From NCBI GenBank assembly GCA_945901405.1, contig CAMDLH010000010.1:1-62318 (forward strand): a stretch of DNA of 62,318 nt, in the 5' to 3' direction. Positions 45,599 through 57,311 of this stretch are shown here, one piece after another. The notes beneath the pieces were generated by a model, which had not been told where the DNA came from, made no database searches, and was given only the letters and a program-made list of their open reading frames with translations. The DNA comes from Bordetella parapertussis. GTDB taxonomy: Bacteria > Pseudomonadota > Gammaproteobacteria > Burkholderiales > SG8-41. How positions within the stretch are numbered: position 1 is the stretch's first letter; each line of letters begins with the position of its first letter. The translations under genes were made by a program, and so were the position numbers.

Positions 45599-47011
45599 TT
45601 ACAGGCTGTAGTACATCTGGAATTCCAGCGGATGCGTGGTCATGCGGAAGGCGGTGACTTCTTCCATCTTCAACGCGATGTAGGCGTCGATCATGTCGTC
45701 GGAGAACACGCCGCCCTTGGTGAGGAACGCGCGATCCTTGTCGAGATGTTCGAGCGCCATGTCGAGCGAGGAGCACACGTTCGGCACTTTTTTCGCTTCT
45801 TCCGGCGGCAAGTCGTAGAGGTTTTTGTCGATCGGATCGCCGGGGTGAATCTTGTTCTGCACACCGTCCAGACCCGCCATCATCATCGCGGTGAATGCCA
45901 GGTACGGATTCGCCGTCGGGTCGGGGAAGCGCACTTCGATGCGGCGCGCTTTCGGGCTTTGCACGAACGGAATACGAATCGACGCCGAGCGGTTACGCGC
46001 GGAATAGGCGAGGTTGATCGGCGCTTCGAAGCCGGGAACCAGGCGCTTGTAGGAGTTAGTGCCGGGGTTAGTGATAGCATTCAGCGCCTTGGCGTGTTTG
46101 ATGATGCCGCCGATGTAGAACAGCGCGAATTCAGACAAGCCTGCGTAGCCGTTGCCGCTGAACAGGTTTTGTCCGGCTTTCCAGATTGATTGATGCACGT
46201 GCATGCCGGAACCGTTGTCGCCGACCACGGGCTTGGGCATGAAGGTCGCGGTCTTGCCATACGAATGCGCGACGTTGTGCACGGTGTACTTGAGGATTTG
46301 ATTCCAGTCGGCGCGCTTCACCAGGCTGTTGAACAGCGTGCCGATTTCGCACTGGCCGGGGGCCGCGACTTCGTGGTGATGCACCTCGACCACGACGCCC
46401 TGCTCTTCGAGCGCGAGGCACATCGCGGAGCGGATGTCTTGCAGCGAATCCACCGGCGCCACCGGGAAGTAACCGCCCTTGATCGGCGGACGATGGCCCA
46501 TGTTGCCGCCTTCGTATTCCTTGCCCGACGACCACGGCGCTTCGCTGGATTCGATTTTCACCGACGCGCCGGACATGTCGATGTTCCACGTCACCGAGTC
46601 GAATACAAAAAACTCGGGCTCCGGGCCGAAGTAAGCCGCGTCACCAATGCCGCTGGATTTCAGATAAGCCTCGCCGCGTTTGGCGATTGAACGCGGATCG
46701 CGGTCATAGCCCTTGCCGTCGGACGGCTCGACCACGTCGCAAGTGAGCACCAGCGTCGGCTCATCGGTAAACGGATCCATGCGCTGCGAATCCGGGTCCG
46801 GCATCAGCAGCATGTCGGAGGCTTGAATGCCCTTCCAGCCCGCGATCGACGAGCCGTCGAAGGCGTGGCCATCGGTAAACTTATCGGTGCCAAACATTTT
46901 CGTCGGCACGGAAACATGCTGCTCCTTGCCGCGTGTATCGGTGAAACGCAGGTCGACAAACTTGACCTCGTTATCCTTGAGCATCTTCATTACATCTGCT
47001 GCATTTGCCAT
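45599..47011 (-). CDS. glnA: glutamine synthetase, type I
   Basis: Makes glutamine from glutamate, ammonia and ATP as a dodecamer. The 470-residue protein shows [16 protein letters not shown] at the start, the latch motif DGSSIAGW, the ATP/glutamate site ([18 protein letters not shown]) and the adenylylation tyrosine in [10 protein letters not shown]. It is therefore the GlnE-regulated GSI-beta type. A sigma-54 promoter candidate lies upstream and a terminator behind it. Confidence 0.97.
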   Translation of the reverse strand: MANAADVMKMLKDNEVKFVDLRFTDTRGKEQHVSVPTKMFGTDKFTDGHAFDGSSIAGWKGIQASDMLLMPDPDSQRMDPFTDEPTLVLTCDVVEPSDGKGYDRDPRSIAKRGEAYLKSSGIGDAAYFGPEPEFFVFDSVTWNIDMSGASVKIESSEAPWSSGKEYEGGNMGHRPPIKGGYFPVAPVDSLQDIRSAMCLALEEQGVVVEVHHHEVAAPGQCEIGTLFNSLVKRADWNQILKYTVHNVAHSYGKTATFMPKPVVGDNGSGMHVHQSIWKAGQNLFSGNGYAGLSEFALFYIGGIIKHAKALNAITNPGTNSYKRLVPGFEAPINLAYSARNRSASIRIPFVQSPKARRIEVRFPDPTANPYLAFTAMMMAGLDGVQNKIHPGDPIDKNLYDLPPEEAKKVPNVCSSLDMALEHLDKDRAFLTKGGVFSDDMIDAYIALKMEEVTAFRMTTHPLEFQMYYSL

Positions 47012-47078
47012 CTCATCTCTCCTGGCGGGTAAGTGTGTTGTTCTGAACGTTTCGGAACCTGTTAGCGAAACCTATTCC

Positions 47079-47095
47079 AGCATGAAGCATGCCAA
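47079..47095 (-). promoter_or_regulatory. candidate sigma-54 promoter of glnA
   Basis: On the minus strand TTGGCATGCTTCATGCT has GG and GC exactly 12 bases apart, as the -24/-12 boxes require, and would start transcription about 57 bases before the glnA ATG. Agreement with the -12 box (TTGC) is partial. Confidence 0.5.
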
Positions 47096-47156
47096 AGCGG
47101 TGCGCGGGAGGCGCATTGTGCCACAAAGGGATTTTCTGCTGTGCAGCCCGGATTAT

Positions 47157-47171
47157 GCCCCAAACGGGTGC
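47157..47171. promoter_or_regulatory. possible NtrC site upstream of glnA
   Basis: GCCCCAAACGGGTGC matches GCACC-N5-GGTGC with one mismatch. It lies about 80 bases upstream of the sigma-54 candidate, a normal distance for an NtrC enhancer. Confidence 0.4.
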
Positions 47172-47264
47172 GTCAGCGGACGATATCGCCTAATCATGGT
47201 GCGCTTCCCGGCGCCTGCACTGGAGTAAAATCGATTCTTTGAAAATCAGAGAGTTAAGGACACC

Positions 47265-47714
47265 ATGACAACCGAACAGATACTTGAAGCCGCCAACGCA
47301 CGGGCGCGCCAGAACGGCCTGCCGTACCAAGGGGCGGTGACGCCATCCGAGGCCTACGACCTGCTGAAAAGCCATCCCAACGCCAAGCTGGTGGACGTGC
47401 GCACGCGCGCCGAGTGGGATTGGGTCGGGCGCGTACCCGGCGCGATTGAGATCGAGATCACGACCTACCCCGGCGGTCGTCCCAATCCGGCGTTTATTTC
47501 CGAACTCGAACAAAAAGTCGGCAAGGACGCGCAAGTGCTATTCCTGTGCCGCAGCGGCGGACGCTCGCACAACGCCGCGGCCATGGCCACACAGGCCGGC
47601 TATGCCAACAGCTTTAACGTGCTCGAAGGCTTCGAGGGCGATCGCGATTCCGACGGACATCGCGGCACGGTTGGCGGCTGGCGTGCGACGGGGCTGCCTT
47701 GGGTACAAGGCTGA
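47265..47714 (+). CDS. single-domain rhodanese-like sulfurtransferase
   Basis: A 149-residue protein with one rhodanese domain: KLVDVRTRAEW near 41-51 and the active loop LCRSGGRSHNAA with C95. It has no signal peptide and is presumably cytosolic. Such genes are often near pcm and tolC in this group, as here within 6 kb. AAGGA lies five bases before the ATG. It converges on the MFS gene. Confidence 0.9.
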   Translation: MTTEQILEAANARARQNGLPYQGAVTPSEAYDLLKSHPNAKLVDVRTRAEWDWVGRVPGAIEIEITTYPGGRPNPAFISELEQKVGKDAQVLFLCRSGGRSHNAAAMATQAGYANSFNVLEGFEGDRDSDGHRGTVGGWRATGLPWVQG

Positions 47715-47723
47715 CGCCGTAAA

Positions 47724-48932
47724 TTACATCCTGTGATCGCCCACCGCGTGCAGTTTTTCTGAATCCGGGATTGACCACGCGATCAACGCGGCGACACCCG
47801 TGGCGCACGCCGCCGACACCAGTATCCACGGCGGCGCCACCACCTCGGCGAGCAACCCGCCCAGCGCGAGCCCGCCGCTGATGCCGCCCAGTAAGCAGGT
47901 GCCGCCCCAGGTGAAACTTTCGGCCAGCATGCCTTGTGGCGCGAGGCGCGACAGCAACAATGACTGCGTGGCGATCACGCTTGCCATGGGAAACCCCGCG
48001 GCAATATTTGCGGCTACAAATAAATAAAGATTGTCGATGGGCGCGACGATCAGCGAGCCTGCCGACATCAGGCCCAGCGTGATGATGAATTGTTTGCGCA
48101 GCGGCGCCTGCCAGTGCCACGCGCCGTACGCGAACGCGCCGGCGGCGCTGCCGAAGCTCGCCAGCGCGAGCGCGATGCCCGCCGCGGCTGGCGCGCCGCG
48201 CTTGGTGGCGTATGCCGTGACGCCGACTTCATACAGACCGAACGCCACCGAGTAGAAAATCGTCGCGATATACAGCACCACCAGGCCCGGCTCGCCGAAT
48301 ACGCTGGCGCGCGGCGCGGCGCCGCGCGGCCGCACTTCCCAATCGCGTATCACCGCCGCGCGCGTAAACCACGCCGTGCCCGCTGCCGCCGACAGCGCGG
48401 CAAGCAGCACCGCGCCTTCCGGGAACCCATAGGCGAGAAACAGCGCGGCCAGCGCGGGGCCGATGACAAACACGGTTTCGACGATCACCGAGTCGACCGA
48501 GTACGCGGTTTGCAGCAACGCGGGATCGGTCAACACGCGCGGATACAGCGTGCGCATGCAAATCGTCACCGGCGGCAGCGCCGCACCCGCGACGAACGCA
48601 CACAGCGCGATTATCAGCGCGTGCGCGTTGAGCACCACCAGCCCGGTGAGCGCGATGAGCATCGCCGGATAGATGATCGCGCAGGCGCGCAGCAATGCGT
48701 TTGGCCCGGCGCGATCGATGATGCGGCCCAGCAGCGGCGCAACGCTCGCCAACCCCAGCACGTAGAGCGCGCTGGCCACGCCGGCGAGCGCGAACGAATT
48801 CGTCTTGTGCTGCACCAACAGCAAAATCGCGAAGCCCGCGATGCCTATGGGCAGGCGCCCGGGGATCGATGCCAGCACCGCGGAACGCAACTGTGGGTCG
48901 GCAAACAGATCCTGATAACGGCGTGGCAGCAT
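47724..48932 (-). CDS. major facilitator superfamily transporter
   Basis: About twelve hydrophobic segments in 402 residues, with the MFS loop motif GLASVAPLLGRIIDRAG between helices 2 and 3. ATG at 48932 (MLPRRYQDLF) is the likely start; the frame upstream is repeat sequence. Substrate unknown. Its ATG follows an AT-rich repeat by six bases, and that repeat is all that separates it from uppP. Confidence 0.85.
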   Translation of the reverse strand: MLPRRYQDLFADPQLRSAVLASIPGRLPIGIAGFAILLLVQHKTNSFALAGVASALYVLGLASVAPLLGRIIDRAGPNALLRACAIIYPAMLIALTGLVVLNAHALIIALCAFVAGAALPPVTICMRTLYPRVLTDPALLQTAYSVDSVIVETVFVIGPALAALFLAYGFPEGAVLLAALSAAAGTAWFTRAAVIRDWEVRPRGAAPRASVFGEPGLVVLYIATIFYSVAFGLYEVGVTAYATKRGAPAAAGIALALASFGSAAGAFAYGAWHWQAPLRKQFIITLGLMSAGSLIVAPIDNLYLFVAANIAAGFPMASVIATQSLLLSRLAPQGMLAESFTWGGTCLLGGISGGLALGGLLAEVVAPPWILVSAACATGVAALIAWSIPDSEKLHAVGDHRM

Positions 48933-48937
48933 GCGTT

Positions 48938-48965
48938 GTAAGTATTTGTTTTTATTGATATTTTT
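48938..48965 (-). repeat. AT-rich dispersed repeat, family A, copy 10
   Basis: On the minus strand AAAAATATC then AATAAAAACAAATACTTAC. It begins in the uppP stop codon and ends six bases before the MFS start, in the sense direction. It is the closest match to copy 1. Confidence 0.77.
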
Positions 48966-49785
48966 ATGCGGCCCAGCGAACCCAGCCAAAGTACCCGGTG
49001 GCAAGCACCACCACGCCAAAGACGATGCGATACCACGCGAAAGGCGTGAAATCGTGCGCGGCGACGTAGCGCAGCAGCCAGCGCACGCAGATGAACGCCG
49101 ACACGAACGCGGTGACGAAGCCCACCGCGAACATGCCGATGTCGGCGGAACTCAAAAGCGCGCGATGTTTGAACAGGCTGTACGCACCCGCGGCCATGAG
49201 TGTGGGCACCGCAAGAAAAAAAGAAAACTCGGTGGCGGCCTTGCGCGACAAGCCAAACAACATGCCACCGATGATGGTCGCACCCGAGCGCGAGGTGCCG
49301 GGGATCAGCGCGAAGGTCTGCGCGATGCCGACTTTCAACGCGTCCTTCCATGTCATGTCGTCAACGTTCTCGATGGTGACGCGCTGCTGGCGGCGCTCGA
49401 CCCACAGGATGATGAAGCCGCCGACGATGAACGCGATCGCCACTGGCACGGCATGAAACAGATGCAGTTTGATCATGCCGCCAAACGCAAGACCCAGCAC
49501 CGCCGCCGGGATGAACGCAACAATCAGATTAATGGCAAAACGTTGCGCTACGGGGTCGCTGAACAAACCCGCGATCACGCGGCCAAAGCGCACGCGGTAT
49601 TCCCACACGATGGCGAGCATCGCGCCGGTCTGGATCGCGATGTCGAAAACCTTGGCTTTTTCGTCGTTAAAACCCAGCAGTTCACCCGCCAGAATCAAAT
49701 GGCCAGTACTGGAAATCGGCAGAAATTCGGTCAGCCCCTCGACGATGCCAAGGATGAATGCGACGAGATATGGAGAGTCAGCCAT
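48964..49785 (-). CDS. uppP: undecaprenyl-diphosphatase
   Basis: Inner-membrane enzyme that recycles the lipid carrier of cell-wall synthesis. The two catalytic segments are [14 protein letters not shown] (residues 16-29) and [11 protein letters not shown]. About eight membrane helices make up 273 residues. Its stop codon lies in an AT-rich repeat that leads into the MFS start. Confidence 0.97.
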   Translation of the reverse strand: MADSPYLVAFILGIVEGLTEFLPISSTGHLILAGELLGFNDEKAKVFDIAIQTGAMLAIVWEYRVRFGRVIAGLFSDPVAQRFAINLIVAFIPAAVLGLAFGGMIKLHLFHAVPVAIAFIVGGFIILWVERRQQRVTIENVDDMTWKDALKVGIAQTFALIPGTSRSGATIIGGMLFGLSRKAATEFSFFLAVPTLMAAGAYSLFKHRALLSSADIGMFAVGFVTAFVSAFICVRWLLRYVAAHDFTPFAWYRIVFGVVVLATGYFGWVRWAA

Positions 49786-49872
49786 GTGCGGCGAAAAGGC
49801 GGCATGCTATCACACGGCATAGGCGATTCGAGGCTGGCGAAACCCGCCAGCCCCAAGCAGGGGTGGAACGAG

Positions 49873-50304
49873 CTAATTGGATGGACTGGGATTGGGACTG
49901 GGATAGGACGATTCGCGGCGCGGGGTTGGGTGTGGAGTTGAGCGCGGCGCTGCGGCACCAAACTCCTCGCGAATGATTTGTTTCGCTGTCGCCTCGAACG
50001 CGGTCAGCAGCGCGCCCAGCAATACACCGCCCCGAGTGGAGAGTTCACGCGAAATCGTCTCGCTGCGCTTCTTGAACGCCTCGGACTCCTGCGCTTCTTC
50101 GCCGCGCACCGATGCGGCGATGGATTCGCGGATGCGCTGGAACAGCAGCGAGACGTCGTCTTCGCGAATCACGCCGCGCAGCAGCGTCTCCGGGTTGATC
50201 ATGGATTCGATCTTGTCGAACGGGTCTTTGTCGTTGGCTGTAACCGGCAACGCGCTCAGACTCAATGTGGCTATCGTCACGCACAGTACTTGACGCAGTT
50301 TCAT
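49873..50304 (-). CDS. hypothetical exported protein
   Basis: A 143-residue protein with a signal peptide (MKLRQVLCVTIATLSLSALP, cleavage near VTA-N) and a mostly helical, charged mature part (IREDDVSLLFQRIRESIAAS). The serine/proline tail (SYPSPNPSPSN) is encoded by a G-rich short-repeat tract at about 49878-49912. ATG at 50304 is preferred because GAGAG lies upstream and the longer frame lacks a signal. No family is recognised. Confidence 0.7.
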   Translation of the reverse strand: MKLRQVLCVTIATLSLSALPVTANDKDPFDKIESMINPETLLRGVIREDDVSLLFQRIRESIAASVRGEEAQESEAFKKRSETISRELSTRGGVLLGALLTAFEATAKQIIREEFGAAAPRSTPHPTPRRESSYPSPNPSPSN

Positions 50305-50390
50305 GGGGATGCTCTCGAGATCGGGACGGAAGCTCATTTAACGCCTCACACGCAGCCCTCGTGTACACCCCGAAGCCTCGGCATGAGGTA

Positions 50391-50420
50391 TTTTTAACCT
50401 ATTGTTTTTAAACAGATTTT
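50391..50420 (-). repeat. AT-rich dispersed repeat, family A, degenerate copy
   Basis: On the minus strand AAAATCTGTTTAAAAACAAT, then AGGTTAAAAA. The left part matches copies 4 and 6, but the ACTTA box is lost. It touches the stop codon of the DUF4349 gene. Confidence 0.4.
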
Positions 50421-51288
50421 AAGCAGGTCGTTGTTTGCGCCGCCGCCAGCGCCGAAAGCCGAACCATAAGACCGCGAGCGCCACGATCCACACCAGGCTC
50501 GCCGCGACAAACGAAATCAGCGCGCCCAGGCTTTGCATGGTGACCGCGCCAAAATTGAGCAACGCTTCTTTCACCGGCTCGAAAATATTGCGCTCGATGG
50601 CGGCGCGGCGCGCCTGGTAGCCGATCTCGAACAATTCGCGATCGGTTTGCTGCGCCAGCACGCGGCGTTGCGCGGCGAGGCTGTCGAGTTCGCCCTGCGC
50701 TTGCGCCAGCGCGCGCTCGATTTCGACGGCCTCCTTGATACCCGCCTTGGGATCGGCCAGGAGCTTGCGATAACGCTCGCGCAGTTGCTGCAAGTTGGTG
50801 ATGCGCGCCTCGACATCCACCACCTGCAAGGTTTTGTCTTCCGCCGCGGTGGACTGGCGCAGCACGCGGCCATCGCCGCTTTTGAGCGCCTCGGTGAATT
50901 TGGGCGTGTCCTTTTGCGCCACCCGCACCGACAGATTCGCGCGCGGCGGCTGATTGTCGTTTTCCTCGTCGTAACTTTGATTGACGACTTCGCAATCGAG
51001 CTGCTTGCAGCGCGCAAGATGCGCATCGAGCACGGCGCGCAGTTTTGCGCGTTCGGCTTCGATGGCATAGCGGTGGGTGTAGGCGATGTGACGCGGCGCG
51101 GCAGGGACTACAGGCGCGGAGGCGGAATCCGCTTGCATGGGAGCGCCGCCGGAAACCCTGCCTTGCATCGTGCGTGGTTCGCTCAATGCGGCGGCGGGCG
51201 CACTATCCATTGCAGCGGGATTTTTCGATTCGCCGCAGCCAGCTAGCGCCAGCAGCGTGCCACCCGCGACCATCAGCGCGCCAATCAC
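50419..51288 (-). CDS. DUF4349 lipoprotein
   Basis: A 289-residue envelope protein. The lipobox LALAGC places the acylated cysteine at residue 18. A helical, charged DUF4349 region follows, with a long coiled coil (LQQLRERYRKLLADPKAGIK). A membrane segment near the C-terminus (LISFVAASLVWIVALAVLWF) is followed by a basic tail. It starts with GTG at 51288. Its function is unknown. Confidence 0.85.
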   Translation of the reverse strand: MIGALMVAGGTLLALAGCGESKNPAAMDSAPAAALSEPRTMQGRVSGGAPMQADSASAPVVPAAPRHIAYTHRYAIEAERAKLRAVLDAHLARCKQLDCEVVNQSYDEENDNQPPRANLSVRVAQKDTPKFTEALKSGDGRVLRQSTAAEDKTLQVVDVEARITNLQQLRERYRKLLADPKAGIKEAVEIERALAQAQGELDSLAAQRRVLAQQTDRELFEIGYQARRAAIERNIFEPVKEALLNFGAVTMQSLGALISFVAASLVWIVALAVLWFGFRRWRRRKQRPA

Positions 51289-51317
51289 AACGGACCAGCG
51301 CGCGCATCACAACAAAG

Positions 51318-51340
51318 TTCAATAAATACAATTACTTATA
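51318..51340 (+). repeat. AT-rich dispersed repeat, family A, copy 11
   Basis: TTCAATAAATACAATTACTT then ATA, ending at the thiC stop codon. Here it runs opposite to the flanking genes. Confidence 0.62.
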
Positions 51341-53349
<2,009 letters not shown>

Positions 53350-53453
53350 GTGTGCGCCTACGCTAAATGAATTATGGGATAATTGCAAGTTCAAATATCG
53401 TCAACCCCTCTGCCACCACCGCTGCCACCACTGCCACCACCTACGCAAGGCCC

Positions 53454-54128
53454 ATGAACACCATGACAATCCCGTTCGATTCCGAACGCGCCCGTTTTAA
53501 CATGGTCGAGCAGCAAATCCGCACCTGGGAAGTGCTCGACCAGAAGGTGCTGGACCTGTTGTTCAAGCTGCGGCGCGAGGATTTCGTGCCCGACGCCTGG
53601 CGTGCGCTGGCGTTTGCCGACCTCGAAATCCCGCTCGGACACGGTGAAACCATGCTGCAGCCCAAGCTCGAAGCGCGGATCTTGCAGGAGCTGGAGATAA
53701 CGCCCACCGACCGCATCCTCGAAGTCGGCACCGGCAGCGGTTACATGACGGCACTTCTGGCGAGCTTCGGCGCGCATGTTTACAGCGTAGACATCATCGA
53801 GGAATTCACCCGCGCGGCCGCGGCGAAGCTGGCCGCGCGTGGCATCAGCAACGTCACGCTGGAAACCGGCGACGCGGTGCGTGGCTGGGAGCGGCATGCG
53901 CCCTACGATGTTATCGTGCTTACCGGTTCGACACCCGTGCTGGCGGATGAAATCCAGCAAAGTCTGCAAGCCGGCGGACGATTGTTTGCCGTGGTTGGCG
54001 AAGCGCCGGCGATGGACGCGCGGCTGATCACTTGCGCGGCCGCGGGCGCTTACAGCACCGCCAGCCTGTTTGAAACCTGCATTCCGGCGCTGCACAACGC
54101 GCCGCTGCCGTCGCGCTTCGCGTTTTGA
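53454..54128 (+). CDS. pcm: protein-L-isoaspartate O-methyltransferase family protein
   Basis: SAM-dependent repair-type methyltransferase. The family segments are RFNMVEQQIRTWEVLDQKVL, ALEVGTGSGYMTALLA-like motif I (ILEVGTGSGYMTAL) and a late GGRLFAVVG. ATG at 53454 has AAGG four bases upstream; 53463 is an alternative. A short GCCACC-type tandem tract at about 53410-53443 lies just before it. This variant is common ahead of tolC in betaproteobacteria. tolC begins three bases after its stop. Confidence 0.9.
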   Translation: MNTMTIPFDSERARFNMVEQQIRTWEVLDQKVLDLLFKLRREDFVPDAWRALAFADLEIPLGHGETMLQPKLEARILQELEITPTDRILEVGTGSGYMTALLASFGAHVYSVDIIEEFTRAAAAKLAARGISNVTLETGDAVRGWERHAPYDVIVLTGSTPVLADEIQQSLQAGGRLFAVVGEAPAMDARLITCAAAGAYSTASLFETCIPALHNAPLPSRFAF

Positions 54129-54130
54129 CC

Positions 54131-55462
54131 ATGCGCGTGCTACTGCGTTTTACACTGGTGTTACTGGCCTGCGCGGCAAGTCCATCCGCATACGCCGCGG
54201 ATTTGCTCGAAATCTATCGCATGGCACAAGGCGCGGATGTGGTCTATGGCAGCGCGCGCGCCACGTGGGCCGCGACGCAGGAGCGTATTCCGCAGGGCCG
54301 CAGCGGACTGCTGCCCACGGTGAATTTGTCGGCATCCACGCAATACAACGACCGCGAGATACAGCTACGCAGTCCAGGCTCATTACCAGACAAATCGCAG
54401 TTCAATTCAAACGCAATCACGCTGTCGATCTCGCAGCCGATTTACCGGCGGCAAAACATCGTGGCATATGAGCAGGCCAAGACGCAAGTCGAACAGGCCG
54501 ACGCTATTCTGGCGCAGGCTTCGCAGGACTTGATCCTGCGCATCTCGCAGGCTTATTTCGACATACTCTTGGCGCAAGACAACGTGGCCTTTGCCGGCGC
54601 GCAAAAAACCGCCATCGCCGAGCAGTTGCAGCAGGCGAAAATCAGTTTCGAGGTCGGCACCGCGACCATCACCGACACGCATGAGGCGCAGGCGCGTTAC
54701 GACCTCGCGGTTTCGCAGGAGATCGCGGCGAAGAACGACCTTGAAGTAAAAATACGCACGCTTGAACAATTCATCGGCCGCGCCACGCCGGCGCTATCAC
54801 CCCTGGGTACGGCATTAAAACTGGTGACACCGGATCCCGCCACCATGGACAAGTGGGCCGAGGAAGCGCGTCTCGCCAATCTGCAAGTGCGCGCGGCCGA
54901 AGCGGCGCTGACCGTCGCCAACAAGGAAGTCGAGCGCAATCGCGGGGCGCATCATCCGACGCTCGATGCATTTGCATCGTATTCGGAGAACCGCACCGGC
55001 GCCGGAACCCTGGGCGGCCCTGGATTTGATAACAATACCAAGGCCATCGGCTTGCAACTGGCGATTCCCATTTACCAGGGCGGGTTGGTGAATTCGCGCG
55101 TGCGCGAGGCGCTGGCCAACGAGGAGCGCGCGCGCAATGATCTTGAAAACGCGCGGCGCACCGCGGAACTCGCCGCGCGCCAGACCTACCTTGGCGTCAC
55201 CAACGGCATCGCACAGGTGAAAGCGCTGGAAGCCGCACTGGTTTCAACCCAGAGTTCACTCGACTCAACGCGGCTCGGACGCGAAGTCGGCGTGCGCACG
55301 CAGGTCGATGTTCTAAACGCGCAGCAGCAGTTGTTCTCCGCGCGGCGCGATCTGGCGCAGGCGCGCTACACCTACCTGCTGTCGTCACTGCGGCTGAAAT
55401 CGGCCGTGGGCCGCCTGACCGAGCAGGATGTGATGCAGGTCAATGTGCTGCTGGGCCGATAG
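54131..55462 (+). CDS. tolC: TolC family outer-membrane efflux/secretion channel
   Basis: Outer-membrane trimer subunit for type I secretion and drug efflux. A signal peptide (cleavage near AYAA-DLLEIY) is followed by two homologous halves of paired long helices; ADLLEIYRMAQGAD and LPTVNLSAST at the start and VDVLNAQQQLFSARRDLAQA near the end are typical. 443 residues. ATG at 54131 follows the pcm stop almost directly. Confidence 0.93.
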   Translation: MRVLLRFTLVLLACAASPSAYAADLLEIYRMAQGADVVYGSARATWAATQERIPQGRSGLLPTVNLSASTQYNDREIQLRSPGSLPDKSQFNSNAITLSISQPIYRRQNIVAYEQAKTQVEQADAILAQASQDLILRISQAYFDILLAQDNVAFAGAQKTAIAEQLQQAKISFEVGTATITDTHEAQARYDLAVSQEIAAKNDLEVKIRTLEQFIGRATPALSPLGTALKLVTPDPATMDKWAEEARLANLQVRAAEAALTVANKEVERNRGAHHPTLDAFASYSENRTGAGTLGGPGFDNNTKAIGLQLAIPIYQGGLVNSRVREALANEERARNDLENARRTAELAARQTYLGVTNGIAQVKALEAALVSTQSSLDSTRLGREVGVRTQVDVLNAQQQLFSARRDLAQARYTYLLSSLRLKSAVGRLTEQDVMQVNVLLGR

Positions 55463-55477
55463 TAGTTTTCGACGGCG

Positions 55478-56068
55478 GTGAGCGAGGATGTTTTCGCCGC
55501 CAAATCGGCGTTGCGCAAACGCATAATCTCCGGGCGCGACGCACTGGGCGCGCGTGTTAGGCACGAACTTGGCAGCCGCATCACCGAGCAATTGATCACT
55601 CTCGACGTGTTGCGCGACGCGCGCTGCATCATGGCGTACGCGAGTTTCGGCGGCGAATTCGATACGGCTGAGTTTCTCGCGCATGTCATTGCAAGCGGCA
55701 GGCAACTGGTACTGCCGCGAGTCGATCGCGCCACGAAGTCGCTGCAACTTTTTTGTGTATGTGACCCCGCGCGCGATCTGCGGCCCGGCGTTTGGGGCAT
55801 ACGCGAGCCCGTGCCGGAGCGTTGCACGCCCGCGCCGGACGACTCCGTGCAGTTCGTCCTCGTGCCGGGTGTCGCCTTCACCGAACGCGGAGAGCGGCTG
55901 GGATATGGCGGCGGGTTCTACGACAAACTCATCGCGCGGCTGACGCAAAGGCCGGCGCTGGTGGCACCGGCATTTTCGCTTCAGGTTGTGAATGACATTC
56001 CGCTGACGGACGGCGACCGGAAGGTTGAAACGCTGATCACGGAGCACGCCGTGGTTCGCTGTTCATAA
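55478..56068 (+). CDS. 5-formyltetrahydrofolate cyclo-ligase
   Basis: Converts 5-formyl-THF to methenyl-THF with ATP. A 196-residue protein with the early KSALRKRIISGRDAL and the late signature PGVAFTERGERLGYGGGFYD. The start is GTG at 55478. The last 32 bases overlap the end of waaA on the other strand. Confidence 0.92.
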   Translation: MSEDVFAAKSALRKRIISGRDALGARVRHELGSRITEQLITLDVLRDARCIMAYASFGGEFDTAEFLAHVIASGRQLVLPRVDRATKSLQLFCVCDPARDLRPGVWGIREPVPERCTPAPDDSVQFVLVPGVAFTERGERLGYGGGFYDKLIARLTQRPALVAPAFSLQVVNDIPLTDGDRKVETLITEHAVVRCS

Positions 56069-57311
56069 CCAGTAGATTCAGCGCGCGTTGCGTGGCGCCG
56101 CGATGCGCTTGAGTAAACGCAATGCCTGCGGCGCCCATGCGTTTCGCTGCCGCGGCATCGGCAATAAGACGGCTCGCCTCGTGCATGACCTCCGCCGCCG
56201 CGTTCACGCGCAGCGCGGCGCCCGCGGCAATCGCGCCGTCCGCGGCTTCGGCGAAGTTATAACTCGATGGACCGACGATGACGGGCTTACCCAGCGCGCA
56301 CGCGTCGATAAGATTCTGGCCGCCGAGCGGCGCCAGACTGCCGCCGATGAACGCAACATCGCACGCGGTGTAATACGCGAACATTTCGCCCATGCTGTCG
56401 CCTAGCAGTATTCGGCTCTGTACCTCAACAGGCAACCCAGATGAACGGCGCTGATACGGCAAGTTTCGTTCCTTGATTAACGCCGCAACTTCGTCAAAAC
56501 GCTGCGGGTGACGCGGCACGATCACCAGTAGGGTGTCCGCTGGAGTCAGCGTGTTCAAGGCATCGAGCAGCAACGCTTCTTCGCCATCACGCGTGCTGGC
56601 GGCAAGCAACACTGGCCGCGCGACGAACCCCGCGCGCCAAGCGCGGCCCAATTCGATCTGCGCGGCGGGTGGTGTCACATCGAACTTCACATTACCTGTA
56701 ACCGTTACCTCGGTTGCGCCCAATGCATGCAGTCGCCGGGCATCACTTTCACTCTGCGCGGCTATGCCTGAAAGCTTGGGTAGGCTCTCGCGCATGATCG
56801 ATGAAAAGCGTTGATAGCCACGCAGGGATTTCTCCGACAGGCGCGCATTCGCGAGATATAGCGGTATGCGGCGCTGGTGACACGCGTGTATCAAATTGCA
56901 CCAGAGCTCGGTCTCCATCAACACGCCGAGGCGCGGCCGAAAATGATCGAGAAAACGCTCCACCGCACCTGGGTAATCGTATGGAAGATAACAACGCGTC
57001 ACGCGGTCGCCGAACAGCGCTTCGCCCGTCTCGCGGCCCGTGGGCGTCATGTGTGTGAGCAGCACGCGGTGATCGGGATACTTGCCGAGCAACGCCTCGA
57101 TCAGCGGCTGCGCGGCGCGGGTTTCACCGACCGACACGGCATGCACCCAGATCAGCGGTTGCGCCGGCGCGGGGTTGCGGTTGCGGCCAAGCCGTTCGCC
57201 GATGTGCGCAAGGTACGCCGGCTGACGCCTTGCGCGCCATGCGAGGCGCAACAACGCCAATGGCAGCAGCGCCATCATCGCCAGCGTGTAGAGCATTCGC
57301 GCGAATGTCAT
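56037..57311 (-). CDS. waaA: Kdo transferase
   Basis: Transfers Kdo to lipid A (GT30) at the inner membrane. An N-terminal membrane anchor (LYTLAMMALLPLALLRLAW) precedes the family motifs HAVSVGETRAAQPLIEAL, RPRLGVLMETELW, FIGGSLAPLGGQNLIDA and GPSSYNFAEAADG. ATG at 57311 overlaps the waaC stop as ATGA. 424 residues. Confidence 0.96.
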   Translation of the reverse strand: MTFARMLYTLAMMALLPLALLRLAWRARRQPAYLAHIGERLGRNRNPAPAQPLIWVHAVSVGETRAAQPLIEALLGKYPDHRVLLTHMTPTGRETGEALFGDRVTRCYLPYDYPGAVERFLDHFRPRLGVLMETELWCNLIHACHQRRIPLYLANARLSEKSLRGYQRFSSIMRESLPKLSGIAAQSESDARRLHALGATEVTVTGNVKFDVTPPAAQIELGRAWRAGFVARPVLLAASTRDGEEALLLDALNTLTPADTLLVIVPRHPQRFDEVAALIKERNLPYQRRSSGLPVEVQSRILLGDSMGEMFAYYTACDVAFIGGSLAPLGGQNLIDACALGKPVIVGPSSYNFAEAADGAIAAGAALRVNAAAEVMHEASRLIADAAAAKRMGAAGIAFTQAHRGATQRALNLLVMNSEPRRAP

